DNA of 46,920 bases from Lachnospiraceae bacterium (GTDB lineage: Bacteria > Bacillota > Clostridia > Lachnospirales > Lachnospiraceae): the NCBI GenBank assembly GCA_017614155.1, contig JAGACK010000035.1, positions 1-46,920 of the forward strand, given 5' to 3'. The notes under the pieces are model-generated. The model saw only the letters and a list, made by a program, of their open reading frames with translations, made no database searches and was not told where the DNA came from. Shown piece after piece: positions 15,650 to 24,342 of this stretch. Numbering within the stretch: the first letter of the stretch is position 1; each line of letters opens with the position of its first letter. The translations under genes were made by a program, and so were the position numbers.

Positions 15650-16687
15650 ATGGAGAGGAAACGATACGGAAAGTCGGTCGGTGACATCATGAAGGTCAAG
15701 AGCGACTTTTTTACAAGAAACAAAGAGATGCTTGAAATGTCTTCGCGTCAGGCAGATGCTCTTCTCCGTCAGCCCGAAAGAAAAATCTGCAAGATCTGTC
15801 ATGAACCCCTCGGGGGAGATGTCTTTTACCACAGCCAGAGAATGGATTATTATCTTTGCGGCAAATGCGGTCATGTAAACAGCAAACATGAAGATACCGA
15901 TGATTTCGCGAACGCCGTATATATCACCGACAGCTACGAAAACAATTATTCAGAGGAAGACAAAAAGAAATATATCTCGAGACGGGATATGATATACATC
16001 CCCAAGGCGCAGTTCCTCATAGAGGAGCTGGAAAAGGACGGGCTTGCAAGGGATGAGATCAGCGTCCTTGATGACGGCGCAGGCAGCGGGTATTTTGTCA
16101 GCGCCCTCAGAAAGCTCGGGATACTGAATTCCACGGGAGTTGAAATAAGCGGTCCCCAGGTCGACTTTGCAAATGCCATGAACGAAGAACAGATACTTCT
16201 GCAGGCCGACCCGGAAAAGATAGTGCCCATCATCCGGGAAACAAAGGTCAATACGGTAACCTTTATAGGGGTTTTGGAGCATATCATAAATCTGGATGAA
16301 ATACTGGATGCTGTCAGGGATAATACAAACATCCGGTATATCTTTTTTTCGGTTCCGATGTTCTCGTTCAGCTGCATTTTTGAGGCGGCCCATCAGAACT
16401 GTTACAACCGTCACGCAGGCGGTACGCACAGCCATCTGTTCCAGGACAGCTCGATCGCGTACATGGCTGACAGGATAGGCTTTGAAAAGCTCTCTTCCTG
16501 GAAATTCGGTTCGGATATGATGGATCTTTACAGGATGATCTGCGTAAGCCTTGAAGAGGGCGGAAACGGCAGGCTCAAGGAAGAATTCTCGGAAAGGTTC
16601 CTCCCGATCCTTGATACCCTTCAGAAGACGGTCGATGAAAGCGAATCCGCTTCGGAGATACACATGATATTAAAGAGGAAGGCGTAG
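15650..16687 (+). CDS. Class I SAM-dependent methyltransferase with zinc ribbon
   Basis: 345 residues. An N-terminal zinc-ribbon (CKICHEPL ... YYLCGKCGHVN, about 28-65) precedes a Rossmann-type methyltransferase core with the SAM motif VLDDGAGSGYFVSAL and the acidic TGVEISGPQVDFAN. The order resembles zinc-binding C-methyltransferases acting on sugars or related small molecules, but the substrate is not identifiable. The start at 15650 is chosen because GAGGAGG (15638-15644) is 5 nt upstream. An upstream in-frame ATG at 15599 lies inside the inverted repeat and lacks a ribosome site. It is followed by plsC after 3 bp. Confidence 0.8.
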   Translation: MERKRYGKSVGDIMKVKSDFFTRNKEMLEMSSRQADALLRQPERKICKICHEPLGGDVFYHSQRMDYYLCGKCGHVNSKHEDTDDFANAVYITDSYENNYSEEDKKKYISRRDMIYIPKAQFLIEELEKDGLARDEISVLDDGAGSGYFVSALRKLGILNSTGVEISGPQVDFANAMNEEQILLQADPEKIVPIIRETKVNTVTFIGVLEHIINLDEILDAVRDNTNIRYIFFSVPMFSFSCIFEAAHQNCYNRHAGGTHSHLFQDSSIAYMADRIGFEKLSSWKFGSDMMDLYRMICVSLEEGGNGRLKEEFSERFLPILDTLQKTVDESESASEIHMILKRKA

Positions 16688-16690
16688 GAA

Positions 16691-17443
16691 ATGATCAGGA
16701 TTATCGCGGCCTTCATATTTTTGCTGGTTTTTCTTATCATATCGATACCTCTCATCGGAGTGGACTGTCTGATCAGGCTGTTTTCAAAAGAGGCATCGGA
16801 CATGATGGCGCTAGTCGTTGTCACCTGGGCTTTCAGGGTGCTGTGGTTTATTTCCGGGATAAAGCTTGAGGTGAACGGAGAGGAAAACATACCTGATGAG
16901 GCGGTGCTGTTTGTATCAAACCATCGGAGCATCTTTGATATAGTCATACTCTACGGATATCTGGGAAAGAAAAAGAGGCTGACGGGTTTTGTGGCAAAAA
17001 AGGAGACCAGAAACCTTCCGGTCATCGGGTGGTGGATGAGGCTCCTGCACTGCAGATTCCTTGACAGGAAAGATATCAGGCAGGGAATGCAGGTCATACT
17101 GGAATGTATCGAAGAAGTAAAGAACGGTATCTGCATTGTGATATATCCCGAGGGAACCAGGGGGAAAAGCGAGGATGAGACACAGATCGCTCCCTTCAGG
17201 GAAGGGTCGTTAAAGATAGCGGTCAAAGCCGGTTCAAAGATAGTACCGGTAGCGATGAGCAACACCAGGGCCATATTTGAAGAGCATCTGCCCTTCCTGA
17301 AAGGAAACAGGGTGCGCATGACCTTCGGGCAGGCGATAGATGTAAAGGATTATTCAAAAGACGAACAGAAGCATCTGGGTGAGATGACCAGAACCAGGAT
17401 AGAAGAGATCTTAAAAAGCAGTCCCAGGGGGGTGGAAAGATGA
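16691..17443 (+). CDS. plsC: 1-acyl-glycerol-3-phosphate acyltransferase
   Basis: 250 residues that add the second acyl chain to lysophosphatidic acid at the membrane to give phosphatidic acid. The N-terminus is a membrane helix (about 3-22). Acyltransferase motifs are SNHRSIFD (HX4D), VAKKETRNLPVIGWW, FLDRKD and YPEGTRGKSE. It starts 3 bp after the methyltransferase stop and its stop overlaps the pyrC start by 4 bp, so these genes are co-transcribed. Confidence 0.92.
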   Translation: MIRIIAAFIFLLVFLIISIPLIGVDCLIRLFSKEASDMMALVVVTWAFRVLWFISGIKLEVNGEENIPDEAVLFVSNHRSIFDIVILYGYLGKKKRLTGFVAKKETRNLPVIGWWMRLLHCRFLDRKDIRQGMQVILECIEEVKNGICIVIYPEGTRGKSEDETQIAPFREGSLKIAVKAGSKIVPVAMSNTRAIFEEHLPFLKGNRVRMTFGQAIDVKDYSKDEQKHLGEMTRTRIEEILKSSPRGVER

Positions 17444-18711
17444 TCATTAGAGGCGGAAGAGTAGTAGATCCTGTTACGCAGACTGACAGGAAGGCGGATG
17501 TTCTCATAAATGACGGACTGATAGAGGATGTATTCCCGCTGATAGATGACAAGAGAAATAAAGACGGCGAAGTCGTTGACGCGGCAGGCATGGTAGTTGC
17601 GCCGGGACTGGTGGATGTGCATGCCCATTTCAGGGACCCCGGCCAGACGGAAAAAGAGGATATAGGCACGGGAGAAAGGGCTGCCATCGCGGGAGGCTAT
17701 ACTACGGTTGTCCTTATGGCAAATACCGAGCCTGCAGTTGACCGGCAGTCCATTTTGAACAGTATCATTAAAAGGGTTTCCGATTCCCAGATACATGTGC
17801 ACCAGCTTGCGACGGTGACGAACGGGCGCATGGGAAAAAGCCTGACGGACATGGCAAAGCTGGCAGAAGACGGTGCGCCGGGTTTTTCGGATGACGGACT
17901 GCCGATAATAAATGATGTACTGATGCGAAAAGCCATGGAGACTGCAGCAAAGCTCGGAACACCCATCAGTCTTCATGAGGAGGATCCGTCCTACATATTT
18001 GAACAGGGGATAAATGCAGGTGAGGTGGCCAGGAAGTTCGGACTGACCGGCGCGGACAGGAAAGCCGAGATAGTGATGGTTGAAAGGGACCTGAAGCTTG
18101 CCCTTGAAACGGGAGCCATCATAAACATACAGCATGTGAGCGCAGCCGAGAGCGTTGCGATGATAAGGGAGGCAAAAAAGAAGGACAAGGCCGGCCTGAT
18201 ACATGCCGAGGCAACTCCCCATCATTTTTCACTGACTGAAAAGGCCATAATTGACAGAGGATCCGAAGCAAAGGTCAACCCTCCTCTGCGTACCGAAAGG
18301 GACAGGCTTGCCATCATCGATGGACTGAAGGACGGCACCATCGATATGATCGCGACAGATCATGCTCCGCACATGGAGATGGAAAAGAGGAGAAGCTTTG
18401 TGACAGCGCCGTCCGGCATGATAGGTCTCGAGACAGCACTGGCTCTTGCAGTCACAAATCTGGTCAAGGCCGGGCACATGGATCTGATGAAGATGATCGA
18501 GCTCATGAGCACGAATCCCGCAAAACTGTACGGATTCAGGGCCGGTTCGCTTGAGGTCGGAGCTGTAGGCGATGTGGTTGTCTTTGATCCGAATGAGAAA
18601 TGGACAGTGAACAGGTTTTATTCAAAATCCTTTAATTCTCCCTTCATAGGAGAGGAACTCTACGGGAAGGTACACTATACCATATCTGAAGGAAAGCGGA
18701 TCCTGCTATGA
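17440..18711 (+). CDS. pyrC: Dihydroorotase
   Basis: Closes N-carbamoyl-aspartate to dihydroorotate, the third step of pyrimidine synthesis. The 423-residue amidohydrolase is the long class I type. It has the metal site DVHAHFRDPGQTEKEDI, the NTEPAVD segment, the HVS motif and TDHAPHMEMEK. GGGGGG-rich AGGGGGGTGG precedes the ATG, which overlaps the plsC stop. It heads a pyrC-pyrK-pyrD set coupled by 4-bp overlaps. No PyrR attenuator or leader is visible, as there is no intergenic space. Confidence 0.95.
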   Translation: MIIRGGRVVDPVTQTDRKADVLINDGLIEDVFPLIDDKRNKDGEVVDAAGMVVAPGLVDVHAHFRDPGQTEKEDIGTGERAAIAGGYTTVVLMANTEPAVDRQSILNSIIKRVSDSQIHVHQLATVTNGRMGKSLTDMAKLAEDGAPGFSDDGLPIINDVLMRKAMETAAKLGTPISLHEEDPSYIFEQGINAGEVARKFGLTGADRKAEIVMVERDLKLALETGAIINIQHVSAAESVAMIREAKKKDKAGLIHAEATPHHFSLTEKAIIDRGSEAKVNPPLRTERDRLAIIDGLKDGTIDMIATDHAPHMEMEKRRSFVTAPSGMIGLETALALAVTNLVKAGHMDLMKMIELMSTNPAKLYGFRAGSLEVGAVGDVVVFDPNEKWTVNRFYSKSFNSPFIGEELYGKVHYTISEGKRILL

Positions 18712-19505
18712 AAAAATGTGTGGCACATATCATTTCAAAAACGCAGCTGTGTGAAGGGATCATAGATATGCGTCTGAGGACGGAAGCCGCAAGAGGCGCC
18801 CGCTGCGGACAGTTTGTACTGGTCTTTCCGAACGATCCTTCAAGGCTTCTTGGCAGGCCGCTGTGTATCTGTCAGGCGCAGGAAGACTGTCTCAGGATCG
18901 TTTTCAGGATATCCGGCAGAGGGACACAGGAGATTTCAGAGCTTCACACAGATGAAAAGATAATGATAGAAGGACCTCTTGGAAACGGCTGGGATGTAAG
19001 CGCAGCAGCCGGAAAGGAAGTCCTTCTTCTTTGCGGAGGCATAGGAGCCCCCGCTCTTTTGCAGCTGGCGCAGGATCTGTGCAGCATCAAAGGAAAAGAG
19101 AACGGTCCGAAGCAGGTCAGGGCCATACTCGGATACAGGGATGCATCCATGAAGGCTTTTTTGGCGGAGGATTTTAAGGAGCACGGTGCTGAGGTGATCA
19201 TTGCATCCGATGACGGAAGCATCGGAGTAGGGGGAAATGTGCTGGATGCGGCAAAGCAGGAAGGCATCGGTGCAGATGTGATCTATGCCTGCGGCCCCAT
19301 GCCCATGCTCAGTGCAGTGAAGGGATATGCCAGGGAAAAAGGCATCCCGGCATATATCTCTTTAGAAGAAAGGATGGCCTGCGGAGTCGGAGCATGTCTT
19401 GGCTGTGTGGTAAAAACAGCAGAGAAAGACGGTCACTCACATGTAAACAATGCAAGGATATGTACCGAAGGGCCGGTATTTGATGCATCGGAGGTGATAC
19501 TGTGA
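18708..19505 (+). CDS. pyrK: Dihydroorotate dehydrogenase electron-transfer subunit
   Basis: 265 residues of the FAD and [2Fe-2S] subunit that passes electrons from dihydroorotate, via PyrD, to NAD. The FAD-binding RLLGRPLCI region, the GPLGNGW and CGGIGAPAL nucleotide loops, and the C-terminal Cys cluster CGVGACLGCVV with a further Cys near the end (ARICTEGP) are all present. It works as a PyrD2-PyrK2 heterotetramer. ATGA overlap with pyrC and GTGA overlap with pyrD. Confidence 0.94.
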   Translation: MKKCVAHIISKTQLCEGIIDMRLRTEAARGARCGQFVLVFPNDPSRLLGRPLCICQAQEDCLRIVFRISGRGTQEISELHTDEKIMIEGPLGNGWDVSAAAGKEVLLLCGGIGAPALLQLAQDLCSIKGKENGPKQVRAILGYRDASMKAFLAEDFKEHGAEVIIASDDGSIGVGGNVLDAAKQEGIGADVIYACGPMPMLSAVKGYAREKGIPAYISLEERMACGVGACLGCVVKTAEKDGHSHVNNARICTEGPVFDASEVIL

Positions 19506-20413
19506 GGGATCTGTCGGTTTCTTTCTGCGGTATGAAATTCAAAAATCCCGTCACCTGTGCGTCAGGTACCTTTGGCAGCGGGATAGAATACAGTGAATTT
19601 GTTGATATCGACAAGCTCGGGGCCCTTACCACAAAGGGAGTGTCGGTCACAGCGTGGGAAGGAAATGCCACGCCCAGGGTAGCGGAGACGCCGTCGGGAA
19701 TGATGAATGCCATAGGGCTGCAAAATCCCGGCGTGGATGTTTTTATCCAAAGGGACCTGGCGTTCTTAAGGGAACATGATGTTCCCGTGATAGTCAATGT
19801 CTGCGGTCACAGCACGGAAGAATATGTGGAGGCGGTAAAGATCCTTTCCGACAGGGAGGAGGTCAGCTGCCTGGAGATAAATGTATCCTGTCCCAATGTG
19901 AAGGAGGGAGGGATTGCATTCGGAACCGATGCAAAGTCTCTTTTTTCCATCACGCAGGCTGTGAAAAAAGCATCAAAGAAGCCCGTGATCATGAAGCTTT
20001 CCCCGAATGTCACGGACATTGCCCTCATGGCCCGCAGCGCCGAGGAAGGCGGAGCAGATGCCATATCGCTTATTAATACCTTTACCGCTATGAAGATAGA
20101 TATCTACAGAAAGTGCTTTGTGCTGGCAAACAGGACAGGGGGACTTTCAGGGCCCGCCATACATCCCATAGCGGTGAGGATGGTATATGAGGCATCGAAA
20201 GCAGTAAAGATCCCCGTGATAGGCATGGGCGGCATCGCCTGCGCTGAAGATGCCATAGAGATGATGATGGCAGGGGCGACCCTTGTGGCAGTCGGCATGA
20301 TGAATTTTCATGAACCGGCACTGATGACGGATATAATAAAAGACATGGAAGGCTACATGGAAAAGACCGGTCTTGAAAGGATATCTGACATCATAGGATG
20401 TATGCACGGATGA
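19502..20413 (+). CDS. pyrD: Dihydroorotate dehydrogenase, catalytic subunit (type 1B)
   Basis: 303 residues of the FMN-binding barrel that oxidises dihydroorotate to orotate. Typical segments: NPVTCASGTFGSG, the Lys-containing LTTKGVSV, NAIGLQNPG, LEINVSCPNVKEGG with the catalytic Cys of type 1 enzymes, and IGMGGIACAEDAIEMMMAGA. Type 1B is indicated by the adjacent PyrK. The start is GTG at 19502, chosen for the GTGA overlap and the alignment of MRDLSVSFCG with the family start. Confidence 0.95.
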   Translation: MRDLSVSFCGMKFKNPVTCASGTFGSGIEYSEFVDIDKLGALTTKGVSVTAWEGNATPRVAETPSGMMNAIGLQNPGVDVFIQRDLAFLREHDVPVIVNVCGHSTEEYVEAVKILSDREEVSCLEINVSCPNVKEGGIAFGTDAKSLFSITQAVKKASKKPVIMKLSPNVTDIALMARSAEEGGADAISLINTFTAMKIDIYRKCFVLANRTGGLSGPAIHPIAVRMVYEASKAVKIPVIGMGGIACAEDAIEMMMAGATLVAVGMMNFHEPALMTDIIKDMEGYMEKTGLERISDIIGCMHG

Positions 20414-20928
20414 AACAGCTGAGGGATACAAAGGTTCTGACAACAAGTGCGATGCTCCTGGCGATCGCGGTAATACTGGGCTTTTTCAAGATACCGGTCT
20501 CGGATGTGGTGGAGATAAGGCTTCAGTTCCTGCCTGTAGCCTGCGCAGGGATGCTCTTTGGCCCGGCTGTCGGCGGCATCACGGGCGGACTGACGGATGT
20601 GCTTTCGTTCCTCGTCAAGCCCACGGGGCCATTTTTTCCGGGTTTTACCATCACTGCAGTCCTGCAGGGAGTTTTGTACGGAGTCATCCTTGGGAAAAAA
20701 GAGCCGACATTAAAGAGGATAATAACAGCCCAGCTGCTTGACAGCATTATTATAGGTCTTGTGATGAATTCGATCTGTCTGTCCTTATTATACGGACAGG
20801 GTGTGATCGCCGTAATCGGTGCCAGGGTTATAAAGACCCTTATAATGCTTCCGATAAACATTCTCCTGCTTGTAGCGGTAACGAAGGGCGTCAGGGCAAT
20901 AAACAAAAGGATCTCAGGAAAAGCATGA
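20410..20928 (+). CDS. folT: Folate-type ECF transporter substrate-binding protein
   Basis: 172 residues with about six membrane helices, the S component of an energy-coupling-factor vitamin importer. FLPVACAGMLFGPAVGGITG, the PTGPFFPGFT loop and the basic start fit the folate family. The shared EcfA/EcfT ATPase module is not in the window, as usual for group II ECF systems. The neighbouring folC supports folate or 5-formyl-THF as substrate. The start is taken at 20410 (ATGA overlap with pyrD); an ATG at 20398 in the same frame adds four residues. Confidence 0.85.
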   Translation: MKQLRDTKVLTTSAMLLAIAVILGFFKIPVSDVVEIRLQFLPVACAGMLFGPAVGGITGGLTDVLSFLVKPTGPFFPGFTITAVLQGVLYGVILGKKEPTLKRIITAQLLDSIIIGLVMNSICLSLLYGQGVIAVIGARVIKTLIMLPINILLLVAVTKGVRAINKRISGKA

Positions 20929-22256
20929 ATTATGAGGATGCAAGAAAATATATAGACAGTATCGCCCGTTTCGGATCAAAGCTCGGTCTTGAAAATATCA
21001 GGAATCTGATGGGATATCTTGGAGATCCCCAGAAAAAGCTGAAATTTGTGCATGTTGCGGGAACCAACGGAAAGGGTTCGACGGTTGCATTTCTTTGCAG
21101 CATACTGAAGAGCGCAGGATTCCGTACCGGAATGTATACTTCTCCTTTTGTGGAGAGGTTTTCAGAAAGGATCAGGGTTAACGGGGAAGAGATAGGTGAA
21201 GAGGATTTTGCCCGCCTGGCCACACAGGTCAAAGAGGCGGCCGGAAGGATGAAAGAGGAAGGAAAGGGCGAACCGACTGAGTTTGAGATCATAACCGCCA
21301 TTGCCTTCCTTTATTTTTATGAAAAAAGATGCGATATCTGTGTTCTTGAAGTGGGCCTGGGCGGCAGGCTTGACGCTACAAATGTCATAAATGATCCTCT
21401 TGTCTGCATGATCACTCCCATAAGCTGCGACCATACCGACATACTCGGAAACACTCCCGAGAAGATAGCATATGAAAAAGCCGGGATAATAAAAGAAGGA
21501 AGCACGGTGCTCATCCATCCGCAGGAGACGGGCGTAATGGCCGTGATAGAAAGGGTGTGCCTTGAAAAGAAGGCGAAGCCTGTCATCTGTTCTCTCCCGG
21601 AGGGTCCGACAAAAGCCGGCATTGACGGGGTGGATTTTTATTATGAGGGAAACGAGTATCATACTGGACTTCTGGGCGATTATCAGATAAACAATGCGGC
21701 AATGTCCGTAAGCGCGGCCCGGATACTTCAAAAAAAGGGTTTTGACATAAAAGAAGAGGATATAAAAAACGGACTGTCATCCGCTGAATGGAAGGGAAGG
21801 TTTGAGCTGATAAGGAAAGAACCGTATGTGCTGATAGACGGTTCTCATAATGTAAGCGGCATGGAAAGGCTGGCATCAAGCCTTGGACTGTATTTCAAAG
21901 ATACCCGTATCATCCTGATAATAGGCATACTGAAGGATAAGGATTACGGGAAGATGCTTGATATCATCCTTCCCCTTGCAAAAACAGTCTACACGGTAAC
22001 GGTTCCTTCAGACAGAACACTGACGGCGGATGAGCTTCTTGCTGAAGTACTAAAAAGGACTGATGTCTGTGCGCAGGCTGTGCCGGATCCGGTTTCTGCT
22101 TATGAAATGGCAGTAAAAAAAGCCGGAAGCACGGATATCATCTGCGCCTGCGGCTCTCTTTATTATATAGGCCTTATCAGAAAGGCTGTTTTACACGATG
22201 ATGACGAATTCCGCCATGCTGCTTCCGATGTAAATGGGCATGTGGAGGATTTTTGA
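20925..22256 (+). CDS. folC: Folylpolyglutamate synthase / dihydrofolate synthase
   Basis: Adds glutamate to folates (and to dihydropteroate) using ATP, trapping them in the cytoplasm. The 443-residue Mur-ligase-like protein has the P-loop VAGTNGKGSTVAFLCS, TSPFVERFSERI, EVGLGGRLDATNV, SCDHTDILG and the C-terminal IDGSHNVSGMERLA. It overlaps folT by 4 bp: import then retention. The last ~25 residues (after GSLYYIGLIR) extend beyond the usual family end because the frame reads into the opposing gene, giving a 66-bp convergent overlap. Confidence 0.94.
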   Translation: MNYEDARKYIDSIARFGSKLGLENIRNLMGYLGDPQKKLKFVHVAGTNGKGSTVAFLCSILKSAGFRTGMYTSPFVERFSERIRVNGEEIGEEDFARLATQVKEAAGRMKEEGKGEPTEFEIITAIAFLYFYEKRCDICVLEVGLGGRLDATNVINDPLVCMITPISCDHTDILGNTPEKIAYEKAGIIKEGSTVLIHPQETGVMAVIERVCLEKKAKPVICSLPEGPTKAGIDGVDFYYEGNEYHTGLLGDYQINNAAMSVSAARILQKKGFDIKEEDIKNGLSSAEWKGRFELIRKEPYVLIDGSHNVSGMERLASSLGLYFKDTRIILIIGILKDKDYGKMLDIILPLAKTVYTVTVPSDRTLTADELLAEVLKRTDVCAQAVPDPVSAYEMAVKKAGSTDIICACGSLYYIGLIRKAVLHDDDEFRHAASDVNGHVEDF

Positions 22257-23075
22257 GCCCTTTATGATGCCGGGTATGTTCTCGTGTGAGAAAAACTGCT
22301 GCGGCTCTATATCATAGGACGGCTCTTCATGGCTTATGGTCGTACAGAAAAGACCGTTGACACAGTTCAGGAATTCTCCGGCAGCGTCTATGATGAAAAG
22401 GTCGTCATTTTCGAACTGATCTTTTGCAAAGCCCGAAGCGATCGCCGAAAGTCCTTCTTTTTCATCGGTAATCGCGCAGGTGTAGGTATGGCCATCCGGA
22501 GTTGTCACTTTCTGGAATACGCCCGAGGGGAGCTTTGAGATATCGCTTGTGATACGGGCTCTCCCGATGTAGGCATCCCTGTCGATGATCCTGACGACCA
22601 GACGGACTGCGGTACCGACATGATCGGTATACTCGTTCATGTTGTCGCCCATGCAGGTTTCTATGATGGCATCAATGCTTCCGGCCTTCATGGCCTCCAG
22701 GGTGGTGGTAGTGACGCCGGAATCGATCTGGAACTGTCTGACTGCCGATTCAAAGGCGGGCACATCCATCAGGCCTTCATCGTTTAATGTCTGCATGAAG
22801 AGGATGAATTCATTCCCCTGCTCACGCAGCAGCGACTTGACCTGGGTAATGGTCAGAAAACCCTTGTATACGGCGAGATCTCCAAAAGGCTTGTCTATGG
22901 ACTGCTGCAGCATATTGACTGCATCTGCCTGGGCAAGAGTCATCAGGCCTTCGGAAACCGCGATAGTACCCAAACGGACCTTCCTGCCCTGCTGTTTTTT
23001 CAATACAGACTGGAGCTGGCCGTTTGTCAGAAATTCTTTTTCAACAAAGTATTTTCCCAGGATCTGTGCTATCAT
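22191..23075 (-). CDS. MshEN-like repeats fused to a CheX-type phosphatase domain
   Basis: 294 residues. The first ~90 contain repeated segments resembling the MshEN/GspE N-terminal module (LGKYFVEKEFLTNGQLQSVL; RLGTIAVSEGLMTLAQAD; FGDLAVYKGFLTITQVKSLL), a fold that binds c-di-GMP in some proteins. The C-terminal ~150 residues look like CheX/CheC: DAAGEFLNCVNG carries the phosphatase signature ExxN (E234, N237), and the ending HMPIYIGSSMAEFVII is typical. The likely role is dephosphorylating a receiver protein under c-di-GMP control. The start MIAQIL at 23075 is chosen for AAAGGGAG upstream. Domain calls come from pattern recognition only. Confidence 0.7.
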   Translation of the reverse strand: MIAQILGKYFVEKEFLTNGQLQSVLKKQQGRKVRLGTIAVSEGLMTLAQADAVNMLQQSIDKPFGDLAVYKGFLTITQVKSLLREQGNEFILFMQTLNDEGLMDVPAFESAVRQFQIDSGVTTTTLEAMKAGSIDAIIETCMGDNMNEYTDHVGTAVRLVVRIIDRDAYIGRARITSDISKLPSGVFQKVTTPDGHTYTCAITDEKEGLSAIASGFAKDQFENDDLFIIDAAGEFLNCVNGLFCTTISHEEPSYDIEPQQFFSHENIPGIIKGSKILHMPIYIGSSMAEFVIIV

Positions 23076-23114
23076 ATGTCTCCCTTTCAACATAAAAATG
23101 CTGACACATCACAA

Positions 23115-23132
23115 ATTATAACACAGTACTGT
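23115..23132 (-). promoter_or_regulatory. Extended -10 and palindrome before the CheX-like gene
   Basis: On the minus strand TGTTATAAT is a perfect extended -10 (TATAAT at 23120-23115), 40 bp before the ATG. Just upstream, within the spacer, ACAGTACTGT (23123-23132) is a perfect palindrome and could be an operator. Confidence 0.5.
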
Positions 23133-23173
23133 AAAAAAAGATACCAAAAATCTTGGCCGGAATATCAAATCAA

Positions 23174-23202
23174 TTGAATAATAAAGCGGATTGTGATATA
23201 AA
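23174..23202 (+). promoter_or_regulatory. Promoter of the lipoprotein foldase operon
   Basis: TTGAAT (23174-23179), a 17-bp spacer and TATAAA (23197-23202), 46 bp before the start codon. It probably drives foldase, asnS and the NlpC/P60 gene. Confidence 0.75.
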
Positions 23203-23248
23203 TAAAAGTGTTTTCTACCATGATTATGCTAATTGAAAGAGGAATATT

Positions 23249-24328
23249 ATGAAAAAATTAAGCAAAGGAGCGGCAAAGACCGCTTTATTAGTGTGTTTGT
23301 CGCTTGTTCTGGCAAGCTGCGGGCAGGAAGCCCAAAGCCTTGAAAAGATCGATCCTTCCAAATTCGTAACACTGGGACAGTACAAGGGTATCACGATCGA
23401 AAAGACAGATACTACTGCAAGCGAGAATGATATTGAAGAGGCGGTTATGTCAGACCTTACTGCCCTTGCAAAAAAAGTCAGCATTGATGACCGTCCCGTC
23501 ATAGAAGGGGATACGGTCAATATCGATTATGAAGGAAAGAAAGACGGGGTTGCTTTTGACGGAGGAACTGCCGAAGGCTATGACCTGACGATAGGATCGG
23601 ATACCTTCATACCGGGCTTTGAGGACGGAGTGATAGGAATGGAGATCGGTCAGACAAAAGACCTTGAGCTTACCTTTCCCGAGGATTATCATTCGGAAGA
23701 TCTGGCCGGAGCAAAGGTTGTGTTTACCGTAAAGGTCAATTCCATTTCCGCAGACGATGTCCCGTCTCTCAATGATGACGGTATCCTCGACAAGCTTGCC
23801 CAGAAATATGAAAAAGATGAATTCGGCGATATAGATGCTTACCTGGATGTTGTAAAAAATACCATAGAGGAATCAAAGAAGACCGCAGCGGAAAGCAGTT
23901 ACCGGAATGAGCTGATGCAGAAGATATATGATTCCAGCACCTGCGATCTGGAAAAGCTTCCCGAGTGGCTTGTTTCGGAGAACACAACGGAGTATACGAG
24001 AAACATAGAAAGCTTTGCGTCCCAGTACGGACTGTCGCTTGAGGACTATGTTTCACTGATAAGCGGAAACATGGCGGATTTTGCAAAGCAGGCGCAGGAT
24101 TACGGGAAGGAGATCTCAAAGCAGGAGCTGGTGGTTAGAGCCATTGCGGCGGCTGAGAACATCAGCGTGGATGATAAAGAGGTCGCCGAGTATTACGCGC
24201 AGAAGGCAAAGGAATATGGCACCGATGTGGATACCCTCAAGGCTTCGGTTGACGAGAAGACCCTGAGCGATTATCTGCTCAGTGAAAAAGTTCAGGACTT
24301 TGTCCTTGAGAATGCAGTTATCAAGTGA
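23249..24328 (+). CDS. Trigger-factor-like FKBP peptidyl-prolyl isomerase lipoprotein
   Basis: 359 residues with a lipoprotein signal (LVLASC lipobox, Cys at about 25). Residues about 85-170 form an FKBP domain ([60 protein letters not shown]). The remaining helical part resembles the trigger-factor C-terminal cradle ([33 protein letters not shown]). The ribosome-binding N-domain is absent, so this is an extracytoplasmic chaperone/isomerase tethered to the outer face of the membrane. GAGGAATATT precedes the ATG. asnS follows after 14 bp. Confidence 0.88.
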   Translation: MKKLSKGAAKTALLVCLSLVLASCGQEAQSLEKIDPSKFVTLGQYKGITIEKTDTTASENDIEEAVMSDLTALAKKVSIDDRPVIEGDTVNIDYEGKKDGVAFDGGTAEGYDLTIGSDTFIPGFEDGVIGMEIGQTKDLELTFPEDYHSEDLAGAKVVFTVKVNSISADDVPSLNDDGILDKLAQKYEKDEFGDIDAYLDVVKNTIEESKKTAAESSYRNELMQKIYDSSTCDLEKLPEWLVSENTTEYTRNIESFASQYGLSLEDYVSLISGNMADFAKQAQDYGKEISKQELVVRAIAAAENISVDDKEVAEYYAQKAKEYGTDVDTLKASVDEKTLSDYLLSEKVQDFVLENAVIK

Positions 24329-24342
24329 TCGGGAGAGAGCAG

